Below are positions 44,102 through 52,830 of a stretch of DNA of 64,000 nucleotides, one piece after another. The notes beneath the pieces were generated by a model. It was not told the origin of the DNA. It searched no databases and saw only the letters and a program-made list of their open reading frames with translations. Positions within the stretch are counted from its first letter, which is position 1, and each line of letters opens with the position of its first letter. Source of the stretch: Komagataeibacter nataicola (GTDB lineage: Bacteria > Pseudomonadota > Alphaproteobacteria > Acetobacterales > Acetobacteraceae); NCBI RefSeq assembly GCF_003207795.1, contig NZ_NIRT01000013.1, positions 1 through 64,000 on the forward strand. The letters are read 5' to 3'. The translations under genes and the position numbers were made by a program.

Positions 44102-44770
44102 TTATCTTCTCCCTTTAACAAATGCGAATTCGTCATATTCAATTGCTAACTGTTGTTTTCTTTTTAGTTCTTTTCTGAACTTCATGATTTTTAATGGTAT
44201 GGTAACAGGGAACCATTCACCTGATTTAAACCATGCGTTGAAATCTATCCTACGTGTTGTTAGATAAAACAGGGTTGCCGACTTATTAGCCGATAATATC
44301 AGGAACATGATTGCAGGCATCATCACGGGGTAGTTCGCCACCAGGTGAACCAATGGCCATAGAAGACCCATGCTGGATAAAAGCGCCGCAACCAGACCAC
44401 ACATCAGCAGGCATGTGGATTCAATCAGGCGTTTGAACAGGGAAAACCCGACAATCGCTATCAGAACCAACATGAACGGACTCATGGAACCAATAGATGA
44501 CGGTATGCCTTGCAATGCCTGTTTGGCTTCATCAAGCGTATCGTGACCGGTCCACAGGTTGTAAACAAGCTCGTATCCCGTATATCCGAACAAAGCCATC
44601 GCAATTGCAAAATAGATTGTCATGACGATATATGCCTGTTTGCGAAAACTTCCGATATTGTCATCACTAATGAAATTCATAATGGAATAACGGGCGAAGT
44701 TGTTATCATTCGTATGAATGGTAAACTGTTCATGTGTCATCGTGTCTTCATAAATATAGTATTTCATCAT
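44102..44770 (-). CDS. Polytopic membrane protein of the type IVB block
   Basis: 222 residues; start at 44770 behind ATAGGAGAGCAAT, overlapping the upstream stop (TAATG). The frame open to 44830 lacks a ribosome site. About four membrane segments lie between residues 48 and 170. The C-terminus is basic and cytoplasmic (KFRKELKRKQQLA). Coupled to its neighbours on both sides, so probably a channel subunit; exact Dot/Icm counterpart not recognised. Confidence 0.68.
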   Translation of the reverse strand: MMKYYIYEDTMTHEQFTIHTNDNNFARYSIMNFISDDNIGSFRKQAYIVMTIYFAIAMALFGYTGYELVYNLWTGHDTLDEAKQALQGIPSSIGSMSPFMLVLIAIVGFSLFKRLIESTCLLMCGLVAALLSSMGLLWPLVHLVANYPVMMPAIMFLILSANKSATLFYLTTRRIDFNAWFKSGEWFPVTIPLKIMKFRKELKRKQQLAIEYDEFAFVKGRR

Positions 44771-45048
44771 TATTGCTCTCCTATAACTGGTATCATCTGC
44801 ATGATTTCCGATGCATTCATTGGCAAGCAAAGTATGCCCCCAAGAACAAATGGCATTATATTGCTAATGGTAATTGCCCCACGGCGTTCATGAAATGATT
44901 GCCTTACTTTCATCAAGCCAGATGCAAACATGTAAAAAGACATGATGTGCATAAGACCGATAATGGTTGCCGACACATTTATCATTAAGGCATCACCTAT
45001 ATGTTGTGCCAAATCACCTATCCCGCCTGTTCTCGGATAATAAAACAT
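44770..45048 (-). CDS. IcmC/IcmD (TraQ/TraR)-like small membrane protein
   Basis: 92 residues behind AAAGGGGGGAAGGTT. The pattern GIGDLAQHIG...INVSATIIGLMHIMSFYMFASGLMKVRQ, then PFVLGGILCLPM, fits the small two-helix DotE/IcmC, DotP/IcmD and TraQ/TraR proteins. These share sequence motifs with DotA. First gene of the operon leading to the DotA-like protein. Confidence 0.6.
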   Translation of the reverse strand: MFYYPRTGGIGDLAQHIGDALMINVSATIIGLMHIMSFYMFASGLMKVRQSFHERRGAITISNIMPFVLGGILCLPMNASEIMQMIPVIGEQ

Positions 45049-45290
45049 AACCTTCCCCCCTTTTTATATTGGTTACCTGTTTCTTAAGTTACGGCATAAG
45101 TTGTTATTTTTTCAAACATGTTGAATTAAAAAAATAGTTGACACGCTTATTTATCCCTTATTTTCTAAGGTTAAATGCTGGTATATTTAATTATATGTTT
45201 GTTTTATTTGCTTTTAATAATTATTTTTCATTATATTGGAATTAAGCAGGTGGCATCACTTGTGAAAGCAACAATCTGGAGGGAAAGTTA

Positions 45291-45842
45291 ATGAGTAAGA
45301 AACGTAATTCCAACGTAATAAGAAGTAGCAAGCGTAAGTTTAAGTCTTTTTCCAAGAAGGAATTCAAGGAATGTTTGGATGCTGGATATGGAAACAAGGA
45401 AATAATGTCTCATTTTGGCATTTCGGCGGGTGAAGTTCATTATGCAAAAAGGAAATGGTTTCCTGAACTTCTTAAAAAGTATTCCACGACTACATCCGTA
45501 TCTTTGTCATCTTCTAACAAGGGTAGTAAGTTCAAGATTACACGTTTGCAGTTTCAGGATTATGTTGATGAAGGGATGTCATTAATGGAAATTGTGAAGA
45601 CATTTGACATCAAGATGTCTGTTGCAGAGGCATGGCTAAAAGATATCAAGTCTGGTGTTTTCATAACGGATGACAAGACACCTGATGCCGTGCCTTTTCC
45701 ATTAAAGGAAAAGAAAACAGGGGGCATGGATGTTGATGACCTGGAAAAGAAGGTCATGGATATGGTGTTAACTGATACCAATCCCGAAGACATCATCAAG
45801 CATGTTGAACTGTTAAAAGAGATACGAAAACTGAGGGCATAA
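45291..45842 (+). CDS. Helix-turn-helix protein with acidic C-terminus
   Basis: 183 residues behind CTGGAGGGAAAGTTA. Two HTH-like units are present: FKECLDAGYGNKEIMSHFGISAGEVHYAKRKW (~27-58) and FQDYVDEGMSLMEIVKTFDIKMSVAEAWLKDI. Both resemble the units in the genes at 5836 and 15758. The N-terminus is very basic; the C-terminal ~45 residues are acidic and helical. It diverges from the type IVB operon and is a candidate regulator of it. A terminator follows. Confidence 0.7.
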   Translation: MSKKRNSNVIRSSKRKFKSFSKKEFKECLDAGYGNKEIMSHFGISAGEVHYAKRKWFPELLKKYSTTTSVSLSSSNKGSKFKITRLQFQDYVDEGMSLMEIVKTFDIKMSVAEAWLKDIKSGVFITDDKTPDAVPFPLKEKKTGGMDVDDLEKKVMDMVLTDTNPEDIIKHVELLKEIRKLRA

Positions 45843-45863
45843 ATGACATCTAAAATCGTCATC

Positions 45864-45904
45864 GGATACCATGTATGATAATTTTCGTGCATGGTATTTT
45901 TTTG
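45864..45904 (+). terminator. Terminator of the HTH gene
   Basis: ATACCATG-loop-CATGGTAT followed by seven Ts. Confidence 0.85.
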
Positions 45905-45909
45905 TCTTC

Positions 45910-46135
45910 AGGACAAGACAAAATATGACGTTTCCAAAAACGTCAAAATAATACTTGTTGACGATTGCAATGTTTCAACACTTTATCAGTAATATTTACA
46001 CAAACGTTACCCGTTTGTCAATTCACCAAACTGGCTATAGGGAATCTATATAACCAGATTGCTGAATCTTCTCTTAAATCTTATTTTCAGGAATTCAGAT
46101 TATTAATCGATTTCGAAAACTATATTCTTGTCTTT
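45910..46135. repeat. R2 repeat, copy 4 (right part only)
   Basis: Matches the right ~225 bases of R2 from the GGAAACGTCAAAATAATA region on, including ACAAACG-N5-CGTTTGT and CTGGCTATA-N9-TATAACCAG. The left CGTTACA part is missing. Confidence 0.8.
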
Positions 46136-46344
46136 GGTGCTATCGCACTGCAGATGCTTTGCATCTACTCAAGCCCGGTGATATTTGTGTTATCAGGAAG
46201 GGATGATTTTAAGATTCCGTCTCATGCGCCATGCGGCGCTTTTGTCATCATTTAGCCGCAGGCGCTCAAGGAAATCCGACATCCAGGATATGGAATGACT
46301 GGAAACACAATCACTAATACCGGGCTTATCAGCGCGATAGCGCC
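46136..46344. repeat. R1 element, copy L
   Basis: Left end GGTGCTATCGCAC with hairpin AGATGC-TTT-GCATCT; middle inverted repeat as in copies F and G; right end CGGGCTTATCAGCGCGATAGCGCC. Confidence 0.88.
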
Positions 46345-46600
46345 ACACCTGCTCATCAATCATCTTCCCCGTCATCAATCAAACCAGACACCAGGTCATC
46401 ACCCCCTGAAACAGATAACACGACCAGAACCCCGTAGGATGACCATACAGGGCTATTCACCCGTTAACCCGTCACTTTTGTTATCCCGTCACCAGAATGC
46501 CCCTGAAAACGTCTTATATGCCGTTCCACACACATCAGCACGACCATAACCATATCACAGAACCCCGTAGGATGACCATACAGCCCCTTTGACGGGGGAC
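46345..46600. repeat. R3 block, copy 4
   Basis: CCCCGTAGGATGACCATACAG occurs near 46430 and 46562, with CCCTGAAAACGTCTTATATGCC between. Confidence 0.7.
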
Positions 46601-46687
46601 ATGGTATCCAAGGGGGTATCAGGGCATTTAAAATGCCCCTGGCATGACACCAAGGGCAACACAGACTGATATGATACGGGAACCCTA

Positions 46688-47260
46688 TCAGGGGGTGAAC
46701 AGGTGACTTGATATGTCATTATGCCCTGATGTCTCATCTTCATTCCATTCCCTAACTTGGTAGTTTGTCTCCTGATGTTCAGGCTTTGGTTCAGGTTCGG
46801 CTATGGTTTCGGAAACAGGTTCAGGATGCACGGTGATAGTGTCGTTTTCCAATTTCCTATCGGGCACAGTGTCTTCAAGTCGTGGCACGTCATCGAATGA
46901 CGGACTTTCCAATGGTTCATCAACTGGTGTCTGAACAAGTTCAGGTTCCTTGGTGACTACGGGTGTGGTTTTGTTCAAGCCATCACGTAGGGCTTCGATA
47001 AGGCGTGGAAGGCTTTTGTCTGCATTGTCACGGGCAAAATTACGGATGATGCTAACTGCATGCATAATCAGGATTTTGTCGCTTTCTACCCTTTTCAGTT
47101 CGGCAATTGCTTTCTCACGGGCACGTTCGCAAGATTCAACGCCTTCATGTTCAACTGTATCAAGCATGTCATCTATCTGGTGACTTGTTAAAGATGATAC
47201 CGAACCTAAAACCTTGATGAAGGAATTTGTTCCTGTTTCTGGTGAAGTTATATTATTCAT
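46688..47260 (-). CDS. Acidic protein with MucR-N-terminal-like segment
   Basis: 190 residues behind AAAGGAGAACGACATT. Residues ~70-95 (VSIIRNFARDNADKSLPRLIEALRDGL) align well with the N-terminal part of the MucR-like protein at 14450 (TSIVREYLQKNTVALEDLPRLMQAVREGL). The zinc-finger part is absent. The rest is an acidic Pro/Glu/Val-rich tail ending NEDETSGHNDISSHLFTP. If the N-terminal part mediates oligomerisation as in MucR, this could modulate the plasmid MucR proteins; this is inference. Confidence 0.6.
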   Translation of the reverse strand: MNNITSPETGTNSFIKVLGSVSSLTSHQIDDMLDTVEHEGVESCERAREKAIAELKRVESDKILIMHAVSIIRNFARDNADKSLPRLIEALRDGLNKTTPVVTKEPELVQTPVDEPLESPSFDDVPRLEDTVPDRKLENDTITVHPEPVSETIAEPEPKPEHQETNYQVREWNEDETSGHNDISSHLFTP

Positions 47261-47449
47261 AATGTCGTTCTCCTTTATATCATGTTTGCTAACCCATTCA
47301 TCATGAACGGGTCTTATATGTTTAGTTAACTGTAATATTTACAGGATTTCAAACATGTCATGTTGTTATATGACAATTATGTTTGCATGGCGGGATTTAA
47401 TCTGTTCTCTTGTTACGTAATATGGTATGCATGTCACATCATAAAAGAA

Positions 47450-48319
47450 ATGGCTGATATGTTCCGGTTTGTAAGTGTGATGATATGGTCCATATGTATA
47501 TGGCTATTATCTTCTATTTATTTTCTTGAGCATGTCCCTTTGTCGTCTGTTCGCATTGGAAGGGTAGGGGACAATGTTTTCAGTGGTCAGTCTTTTGATT
47601 CTGCAACCCTGGATAATGTTGTCATTCTCTTGTGTACCAAAGACAAGAATATATCTCAGGGCACCGGCACTGTAATTCGTGATAGCAAACACAATGGACA
47701 CAACAGAATTCTAACGGCTTATCATGTTGCTGCTAACTGCGATGTAATATCTGTTATAAACAGATACGGTCATTTTCTTGGAAATGGAAGGCGTGTCGGC
47801 AATCAACATCGGGATGTATTGTCTAAAGTTAAGATGAATGATGACAATTTTTCCGAAGGGGATGATGCTGTAATTGAAATGCGTGAAAAAATCAGTGGCG
47901 AATATGACCAGTTAAGGGGGCTGGTGATATCAAGCCATAGACCGCGTGACATTTTCAGGTCTGAATTAAGCAATCCATTTGGCATGTCCCCTGGTGAATC
48001 TGGTGGTCCTGTTCTCGATATGAACAATCAAATCATTGGTGTCGTATCGGGCGTAATTGCTCACACAATAGGTAATATGTTTACACCAAAGGTGAATGTA
48101 ACCTCGCCATCCATTTATTGGTTCATCCTACATAAAGGTGACAAGGAAATAAAATGGACTGTAAAGAAACATAACACGGCATCTTTTGCTAATTTATCGC
48201 ATGAAACCTTACAAGCATTAAATATGATTGATGATGTTGATTTCTTTTCAGGCGGCAACATTTCAATAATTGGATATGCGAACAACAGTGGCGTGATTTA
48301 TCATGGTCGCGTTGAATGA
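47450..48319 (+). CDS. Trypsin-like serine protease, membrane-anchored
   Basis: 289 residues from the start chosen here. The frame is open to 47360 and no start has a good ribosome site, so the start is uncertain. A hydrophobic N-terminal segment (VSVMIWSICIWLLSSIYFLEHV) acts as anchor or signal. The triad is visible: His in RILTAYHVA, Asp in GDDAVIEM and Ser in GESGGPVLDMNNQIIGVVSG. GTGTVIRD precedes the His motif. It is a periplasmic chymotrypsin-fold protease without PDZ domains. Target unknown; processing of pili or envelope quality control are possible. Confidence 0.8.
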   Translation: MADMFRFVSVMIWSICIWLLSSIYFLEHVPLSSVRIGRVGDNVFSGQSFDSATLDNVVILLCTKDKNISQGTGTVIRDSKHNGHNRILTAYHVAANCDVISVINRYGHFLGNGRRVGNQHRDVLSKVKMNDDNFSEGDDAVIEMREKISGEYDQLRGLVISSHRPRDIFRSELSNPFGMSPGESGGPVLDMNNQIIGVVSGVIAHTIGNMFTPKVNVTSPSIYWFILHKGDKEIKWTVKKHNTASFANLSHETLQALNMIDDVDFFSGGNISIIGYANNSGVIYHGRVE

Positions 48320-48322
48320 CAT

Positions 48323-48354
48323 AAAAAGACCCCCTAAATCATTTATTAGGGGGC
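48323..48354 (-). terminator. Terminator between convergent genes
   Basis: CCCCCTAATAAATGATTTAGGGGG with a T run on the minus strand, serving the gene at 48372. Confidence 0.75.
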
Positions 48355-48371
48355 TGGTTGCTTATATGTTA

Positions 48372-48764
48372 TTAACTAAAACTTCCTTTTGGAAAATGAA
48401 TTGGTGTCAATTGTTTTAGGACTGAATCTTCATCATCACTGAAAAAGTCATCATTAGGTTTATAGATGCCTGGTGGCATGGCCGGGAATTCATCATTATC
48501 ATAATCTTCAATCTTGATATTGTATTCTGCTAATGTTTCGGGTGGCAATATATAGCAAACGGCTTCCATTTTAGGTAGGTATTTATCATATGGTTCATCA
48601 AGGAATGAATAGACAAGATTCAGTGTGTCTTTGATATAGAAGTCTGCTTTTGCATGACATTGTTTTTTTATATCACCGTTCAGGTCGATGACGGCTCCGA
48701 AGAAATCATCTGAATTGACATTGGATTCCAGGGCAATGACTGCAAGGTTTGGTTGTTTTTCCAT
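48372..48764 (-). CDS. Unknown acidic protein
   Basis: 130 residues; start at 48764 behind AATGGAGGATATTAAAC. The frame open to 48827 lacks a ribosome site. It is acidic, beta-rich at the start (NLAVIALES, FFGAVIDLNGDI) and Pro/Asp-rich at the end, with an acidic patch FFSDDEDS. No signal peptide or membrane segment. Family not recognised. Confidence 0.65.
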   Translation of the reverse strand: MEKQPNLAVIALESNVNSDDFFGAVIDLNGDIKKQCHAKADFYIKDTLNLVYSFLDEPYDKYLPKMEAVCYILPPETLAEYNIKIEDYDNDEFPAMPPGIYKPNDDFFSDDEDSVLKQLTPIHFPKGSFS

Positions 48765-48871
48765 GTTTAATATCCTCCATTGTTGATTAAAATAACTTTG
48801 TTGTTGGCATCTTCCCAATGAAGACACCTTATATATTTATTAAATCATATGTTCCTTGCATTATGGAACAA

Positions 48872-50245
48872 TTACATTGTTCGTGTTGTGGTTTCTTCTT
48901 CATCCATGAAGAATCCAATTTGATTATCATTCATTGTTTGTTTTTGTTCATATTGATTTTTATCATCTGCATTAATTTCATCGAATCCACATTCTTGTGC
49001 CAATTCTGTTCCTTTGATGTTAATATTTCCTTTTATTTTTTTTGCATCCAAACTTGTCAGTCTACTATTTTCTGCTGAAAAATTACCGTAAACCTTTTCT
49101 TCGAAAGACTTTAATTTATTACAGTTATCGAAGGTAGCATTTCCTTTAAAACAGGCGTTTCCATTTAGTGATGACAAATTGCTATCTGATGCATTAAAAT
49201 CACCGATAACTTTATGGCTCCAGACTGTTATATTTGTTGTTCCTTTTATAGTTGCTGATGCCAGAACGGTTCCTTTAGGTATTTTATTGACTGCATCTTC
49301 GCCTACAAATAATTTGCCTTCTTTTGAAACTGCTAATGCTTTTTCATTCCTTCTATCGTCTGGTGAAATGTGAACTTTGGAAAAGTTTGTATGTTCTGAT
49401 ATATGTTTTATTTCATCAATTCCAAGATATAGTTTGCCTGTTTTAGATATTGCCCAAGATTCAGGTTCATACTTATTTTCAGGCATTGCCCCCGATAGGT
49501 TTTTAGATACCTTTTCAAATCTTACACCATCATCTACGGCTTTCTGCATCTGCTCGTATCCAAGAAAAACACGCCCGGATTTAGATGTTGCATATCCTTT
49601 CGCAAGCATAAAATCGGGTATGTTTTTAATATCAATCGGTTTACCTTCTTCTAATTTCTTCTGCATGATTTCGTAATCATATTGGTTACTTCTTTCTTCC
49701 CCTACATATAATGGTCCGTTTTCATACATACTTGACTGTATATTGACGTGGACATTATTTTTGTTGAAAGTGGCTCCATTATCGGATGCATAGTTTATGT
49801 TATCCATTCCTACATACAGTTGTCCTTCGTTTGAAATGGCATAATTATAAGTATCCGGTATGTTTATATTATCTCGTGTAAATGTGTTATTGTTTTCGGA
49901 TGCTTCTAATATGCTATCGTATCCAATGTATAATTTCCCTGTATCATCCCTGGCTGATTGGATGCCTGTTATTTTTTCAGCCTCCAGCCCTTGTGCCAAT
50001 TGTTCGATAAATATGGCGTAGTCATCCACATTGTTTTGTTTTACGTATAATTGTTTATCTTCTTCACTGAAAGCAACCGTGATTAGTGAATTGTTATTTT
50101 TATCACGCAAAGAATATGCTGTGATATCCGTATTTAATTTCACCCACTCGTAACCACCTTCATATTTAATAACCGGGTTTGTTTCCGTGATATATCTTAA
50201 TGCATCGCCCTTGCTGTGATAATACAGTCTTAATTCATCTGTCAT
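48872..50245 (-). CDS. PcfJ-like tandem-repeat protein with LRR-like C-terminus
   Basis: 457 residues behind AATGGGAGGACGATATC. The N-terminal PcfJ-like part is shortened and has lost the NCVG motif (WVKLNTDITAYSLRDKNNN...VAFSEEDK). Six to seven units of the (G)xLYxGxxxIxxAxxxxxxFxxxNI type follow (~95-330), then LRR-like units (NLSSLNGNACFKGNATFDNCNKLKSFEEKVYGNF...). The end is FFMDEEETTTRTM. It is the left-most of a run of minus-strand single-gene modules and is followed upstream by R1 copy M. Probably soluble; no signal peptide. Function unknown, candidate transferred protein. Confidence 0.8.
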   Translation of the reverse strand: MTDELRLYYHSKGDALRYITETNPVIKYEGGYEWVKLNTDITAYSLRDKNNNSLITVAFSEEDKQLYVKQNNVDDYAIFIEQLAQGLEAEKITGIQSARDDTGKLYIGYDSILEASENNNTFTRDNINIPDTYNYAISNEGQLYVGMDNINYASDNGATFNKNNVHVNIQSSMYENGPLYVGEERSNQYDYEIMQKKLEEGKPIDIKNIPDFMLAKGYATSKSGRVFLGYEQMQKAVDDGVRFEKVSKNLSGAMPENKYEPESWAISKTGKLYLGIDEIKHISEHTNFSKVHISPDDRRNEKALAVSKEGKLFVGEDAVNKIPKGTVLASATIKGTTNITVWSHKVIGDFNASDSNLSSLNGNACFKGNATFDNCNKLKSFEEKVYGNFSAENSRLTSLDAKKIKGNINIKGTELAQECGFDEINADDKNQYEQKQTMNDNQIGFFMDEEETTTRTM

Positions 50246-50356
50246 GATATCGTCCTCCCATTGTTATCTTCATCTTTGATGATAACGTAAACACATGATA
50301 TCCGACAAATGTTTGACTTATTGCGTTGTTTTCTGGATGTTAAATGATTGTCTTTT

Positions 50357-50531
50357 GATGCTATCGCATGTCAAGCCCGGTGATGTGAATGGCTTCATGT
50401 AGGATGATTAAAGTTTTCGCCTCATGCGCCTGCGGCGTTTTAGTCATCAAACACCCCAAAGGGATGAATTCGACATCCAGGGCATGCTTGAAGACACACA
50501 CATACCACGGGCTTATCAGCGCGATAGCGCC
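50357..50531. repeat. R1 element, copy M
   Basis: GATGCTATCGCATGTCAAGCCCGG, middle GCGCCTGCGGCG and CCCAAAGGGATGA, right end CACGGGCTTATCAGCGCGATAGCGCC. The terminal hairpins are missing. Confidence 0.85.
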
Positions 50532-50550
50532 ACACCTGGTCACCAGACAT

Positions 50551-50583
50551 AAAAAAAGCCCTATGGCTGAACCATAAAGGCTT
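50551..50583 (-). terminator. Terminator of the 599-residue repeat protein
   Basis: AAGCCTTTATGG-TTCAG-CCATAGGGCTT followed by seven Ts on the minus strand. Confidence 0.75.
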
Positions 50584-50608
50584 AATTGTTTGATATCATG
50601 ATGACACC

Positions 50609-52408
50609 TTACATGCTCATGGAATGTTCTTCTTCAGGTTCAGGTATGTGTTCAGGTATCTGTTCCTGTTTTGAATCCATGGATTTGATAGCATCTGCAA
50701 AGGCTTGTTTTTCTTCGGGGGTTTTAATTACATCCATGCCGATTTCTTCGGATAATGGGGTTCCTGAAATATCAACATTACGACCGAACTCGGCATTTGG
50801 ACCAATGTTTGTTAAACTACTATTTTCTGCATCAAAATTACCTTCAACCTTATGATTGAATTCTGTTATATTTTTACATCCTTCAATATCAACACTACCC
50901 CCGAACTCGGTATTAGGTCCAATAGTTGTTAAGCCACTACTATATGCAAAAAATCTACCGGGAACTTTATGATTGAATTCAGTTAAGTTTTTGCACTTTG
51001 AAACATCAACATTACCACCGAACTCTGCATTAGGTCCGATTTTTTCTAAACCACTATCATCTGCATAAAAAAAACCTTCAACTTTGTTGTTGAATCCTGT
51101 TAGGTTTTTACAACCCCTGATGTCAACCTCATCACCGAACTCAGCATTAGGACCGATTTTTTCTAAACCACTAAATGGTGCAATAAATCTTCCTTCAACT
51201 TTATTGTTGAATTCAGTTATATTTTTACTACCTGTGATATCAACTTCTTTTAGAACAACATCTTCAGGTATATTTTTAATAGCATTTTGACCTAAATATA
51301 AACTACCATCTTCTGCATACGCATACATAATCGCAGTTCGCATATCTATTGTTTCAAACTTCACACCATTTTCGACTGCTTGTTTAATTTCGTTTACTCC
51401 AACATATAATGTGCCGTCTTTTGACATTGTATATTCACCTGATACACTAATTTTACCTTTATCAAACTTTAAACCTTTATCTTTCGTATCATATATGTCA
51501 TTTTCTACACACAATATTCCATCATTTGATAAAGCGTAATTCTGTTGTTCATACAATGAATCTAATTGAACATCATCAAACTTAACTCCCTCTTTCATGG
51601 CATCATATATGTCAATAAAGTTTGTGTAAAATTCACCTTCTTTAGATAATGCATATTCACCTTCAATGTTAATTGCATCAAACTTAATACCATCATTTAC
51701 TGCTTGTTTAATTTCATATATGCCAATGTAATAATCCCCATCTTTTGATACTGCATTATCTATGTCATAGATATGTTCAGGTTTTAATTCCATCATAAGA
51801 TTTTTAACAACAGGCATATAATCATCGGTAACTTCTGAATTGCCCTTGCATTTCATCTGCTGAATAGTTTTTGTCTTTTCATCATATTCAATAGTGACAT
51901 GAGGGAAGTTATCTTTATCTCTTAAAGAAAATATTGTTTTATTGTCATAGCCACCCTTGCCAACACAATTACCCATAGCGTTTCCTTCGAAATCTTTTGC
52001 CTCTGGTGTGTCCAATTTCACCCACTGGAAACCATCTTCATATTTAATCATCGGGGTGATATCATCAGGATTTCCCCTGAATTCAGATAACTTTTCAGCC
52101 TTTTTTGCTAATTTATCATGCCATTTTTCCTGGTGTCCTTGTCCAGCCTCCCATGAAATACGGTCAATCTTATTTGCAAGTTTTGGGTCTTCCTCCTGCA
52201 AACCATGTAACCAGTCCCTTGTGTTAGTAATTTCATCTTCTGGTGGTAGGTTATAGTCATTTTTCTTAGCATAGGATTCCAAGCGTTTTTTCATCCATTC
52301 CTTTGCAAACTCAGGACATTTACCAGCATATAAATTGGCTTGTTCCTGGATATCAGTAAGTTTCCTATTTTCTTCTGCAATCTTCCTTTGTTTTTCTTCA
52401 TCAGTCAT
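50609..52408 (-). CDS. PcfJ-like tandem-repeat protein, full-length type member
   Basis: 599 residues behind ATGGGAGGGTGATGAT. N-terminal helical region (1-110). PcfJ-like core with MGNCVG (145-150), FSLRD, PHVTIEY and QQMKCKGNS (183-191). Five to six units of ~30 residues like AVSKDGDYYIGIYEIKQAVNDGIKFDAINI (~218-395). Then five LRR-like double units of ~37 residues such as GLEKIGPNAEFGGNVDVSKC and KNLTEFNHKVPGRFFAYSS (~395-565). The end is IPEPEEEHSMSM. The repeats should form an extended solenoid. The intact PcfJ core makes this the reference copy. The promoter matches those of the paralogues at 820 and 55570. Confidence 0.85.
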   Translation of the reverse strand: MTDEEKQRKIAEENRKLTDIQEQANLYAGKCPEFAKEWMKKRLESYAKKNDYNLPPEDEITNTRDWLHGLQEEDPKLANKIDRISWEAGQGHQEKWHDKLAKKAEKLSEFRGNPDDITPMIKYEDGFQWVKLDTPEAKDFEGNAMGNCVGKGGYDNKTIFSLRDKDNFPHVTIEYDEKTKTIQQMKCKGNSEVTDDYMPVVKNLMMELKPEHIYDIDNAVSKDGDYYIGIYEIKQAVNDGIKFDAINIEGEYALSKEGEFYTNFIDIYDAMKEGVKFDDVQLDSLYEQQNYALSNDGILCVENDIYDTKDKGLKFDKGKISVSGEYTMSKDGTLYVGVNEIKQAVENGVKFETIDMRTAIMYAYAEDGSLYLGQNAIKNIPEDVVLKEVDITGSKNITEFNNKVEGRFIAPFSGLEKIGPNAEFGDEVDIRGCKNLTGFNNKVEGFFYADDSGLEKIGPNAEFGGNVDVSKCKNLTEFNHKVPGRFFAYSSGLTTIGPNTEFGGSVDIEGCKNITEFNHKVEGNFDAENSSLTNIGPNAEFGRNVDISGTPLSEEIGMDVIKTPEEKQAFADAIKSMDSKQEQIPEHIPEPEEEHSMSM

Positions 52409-52444
52409 ATCATCACCCTCCCATATGTCATTTCCTTATTTTTT

Positions 52445-52473
52445 AGTTTACCGGGTATCATGCAATATACCAA
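52445..52473 (-). promoter_or_regulatory. Promoter and palindrome of the 599-residue repeat protein
   Basis: TTGGTA, 17 bases, TAAACT on the minus strand. A palindrome, TCATGCAA (52458-52465) and TTGCATGA (52478-52485), straddles the -35 box and suits a repressor site. Same layout as at 55628. Confidence 0.5.
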
Positions 52474-52562
52474 ATATTTGCATGAATGACTAATGTCATA
52501 TCAACATGACTGATAACACATTATGTTATATGATAAGTTAACAAGAAATATGATTGGTTTTT

Positions 52563-52754
52563 GATGCTATCGCATATCAAGCCCGTGTAATAGTGTGTTA
52601 TCAGATGATATGATTTATGATTTCTCTCTTAGCGCCTGCGGCGTTTTTGTTATCAAACACCCGAAGGGCTGATCGATTTCCAGGATATGAATTACTGAAG
52701 ACACACACATCACACGGGCTTTGGTAAGGCTTTGCCTTACAGCGCGATAGCGCC
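52563..52754. repeat. R1 element, copy N
   Basis: GATGCTATCGCATATCAAGCCCGTG; right hairpin TAAGGC-TTT-GCCTTA before GCGCGATAGCGCC. Compare copy B, which has the same stem but a different loop. Confidence 0.88.
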
Positions 52755-52775
52755 CCTATCATTGAAAACATGACA

Positions 52776-52811
52776 TAAAAAAAGCCCCTGGTCATCACAA
52801 CCATAGGGCTT
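52776..52811 (-). terminator. Terminator of the methyltransferase gene
   Basis: AAGCCCTATGG...CCAGGGGCTT followed by seven Ts on the minus strand. Confidence 0.75.
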
Positions 52812-52830
52812 AGTTGATAACTGGATATTA

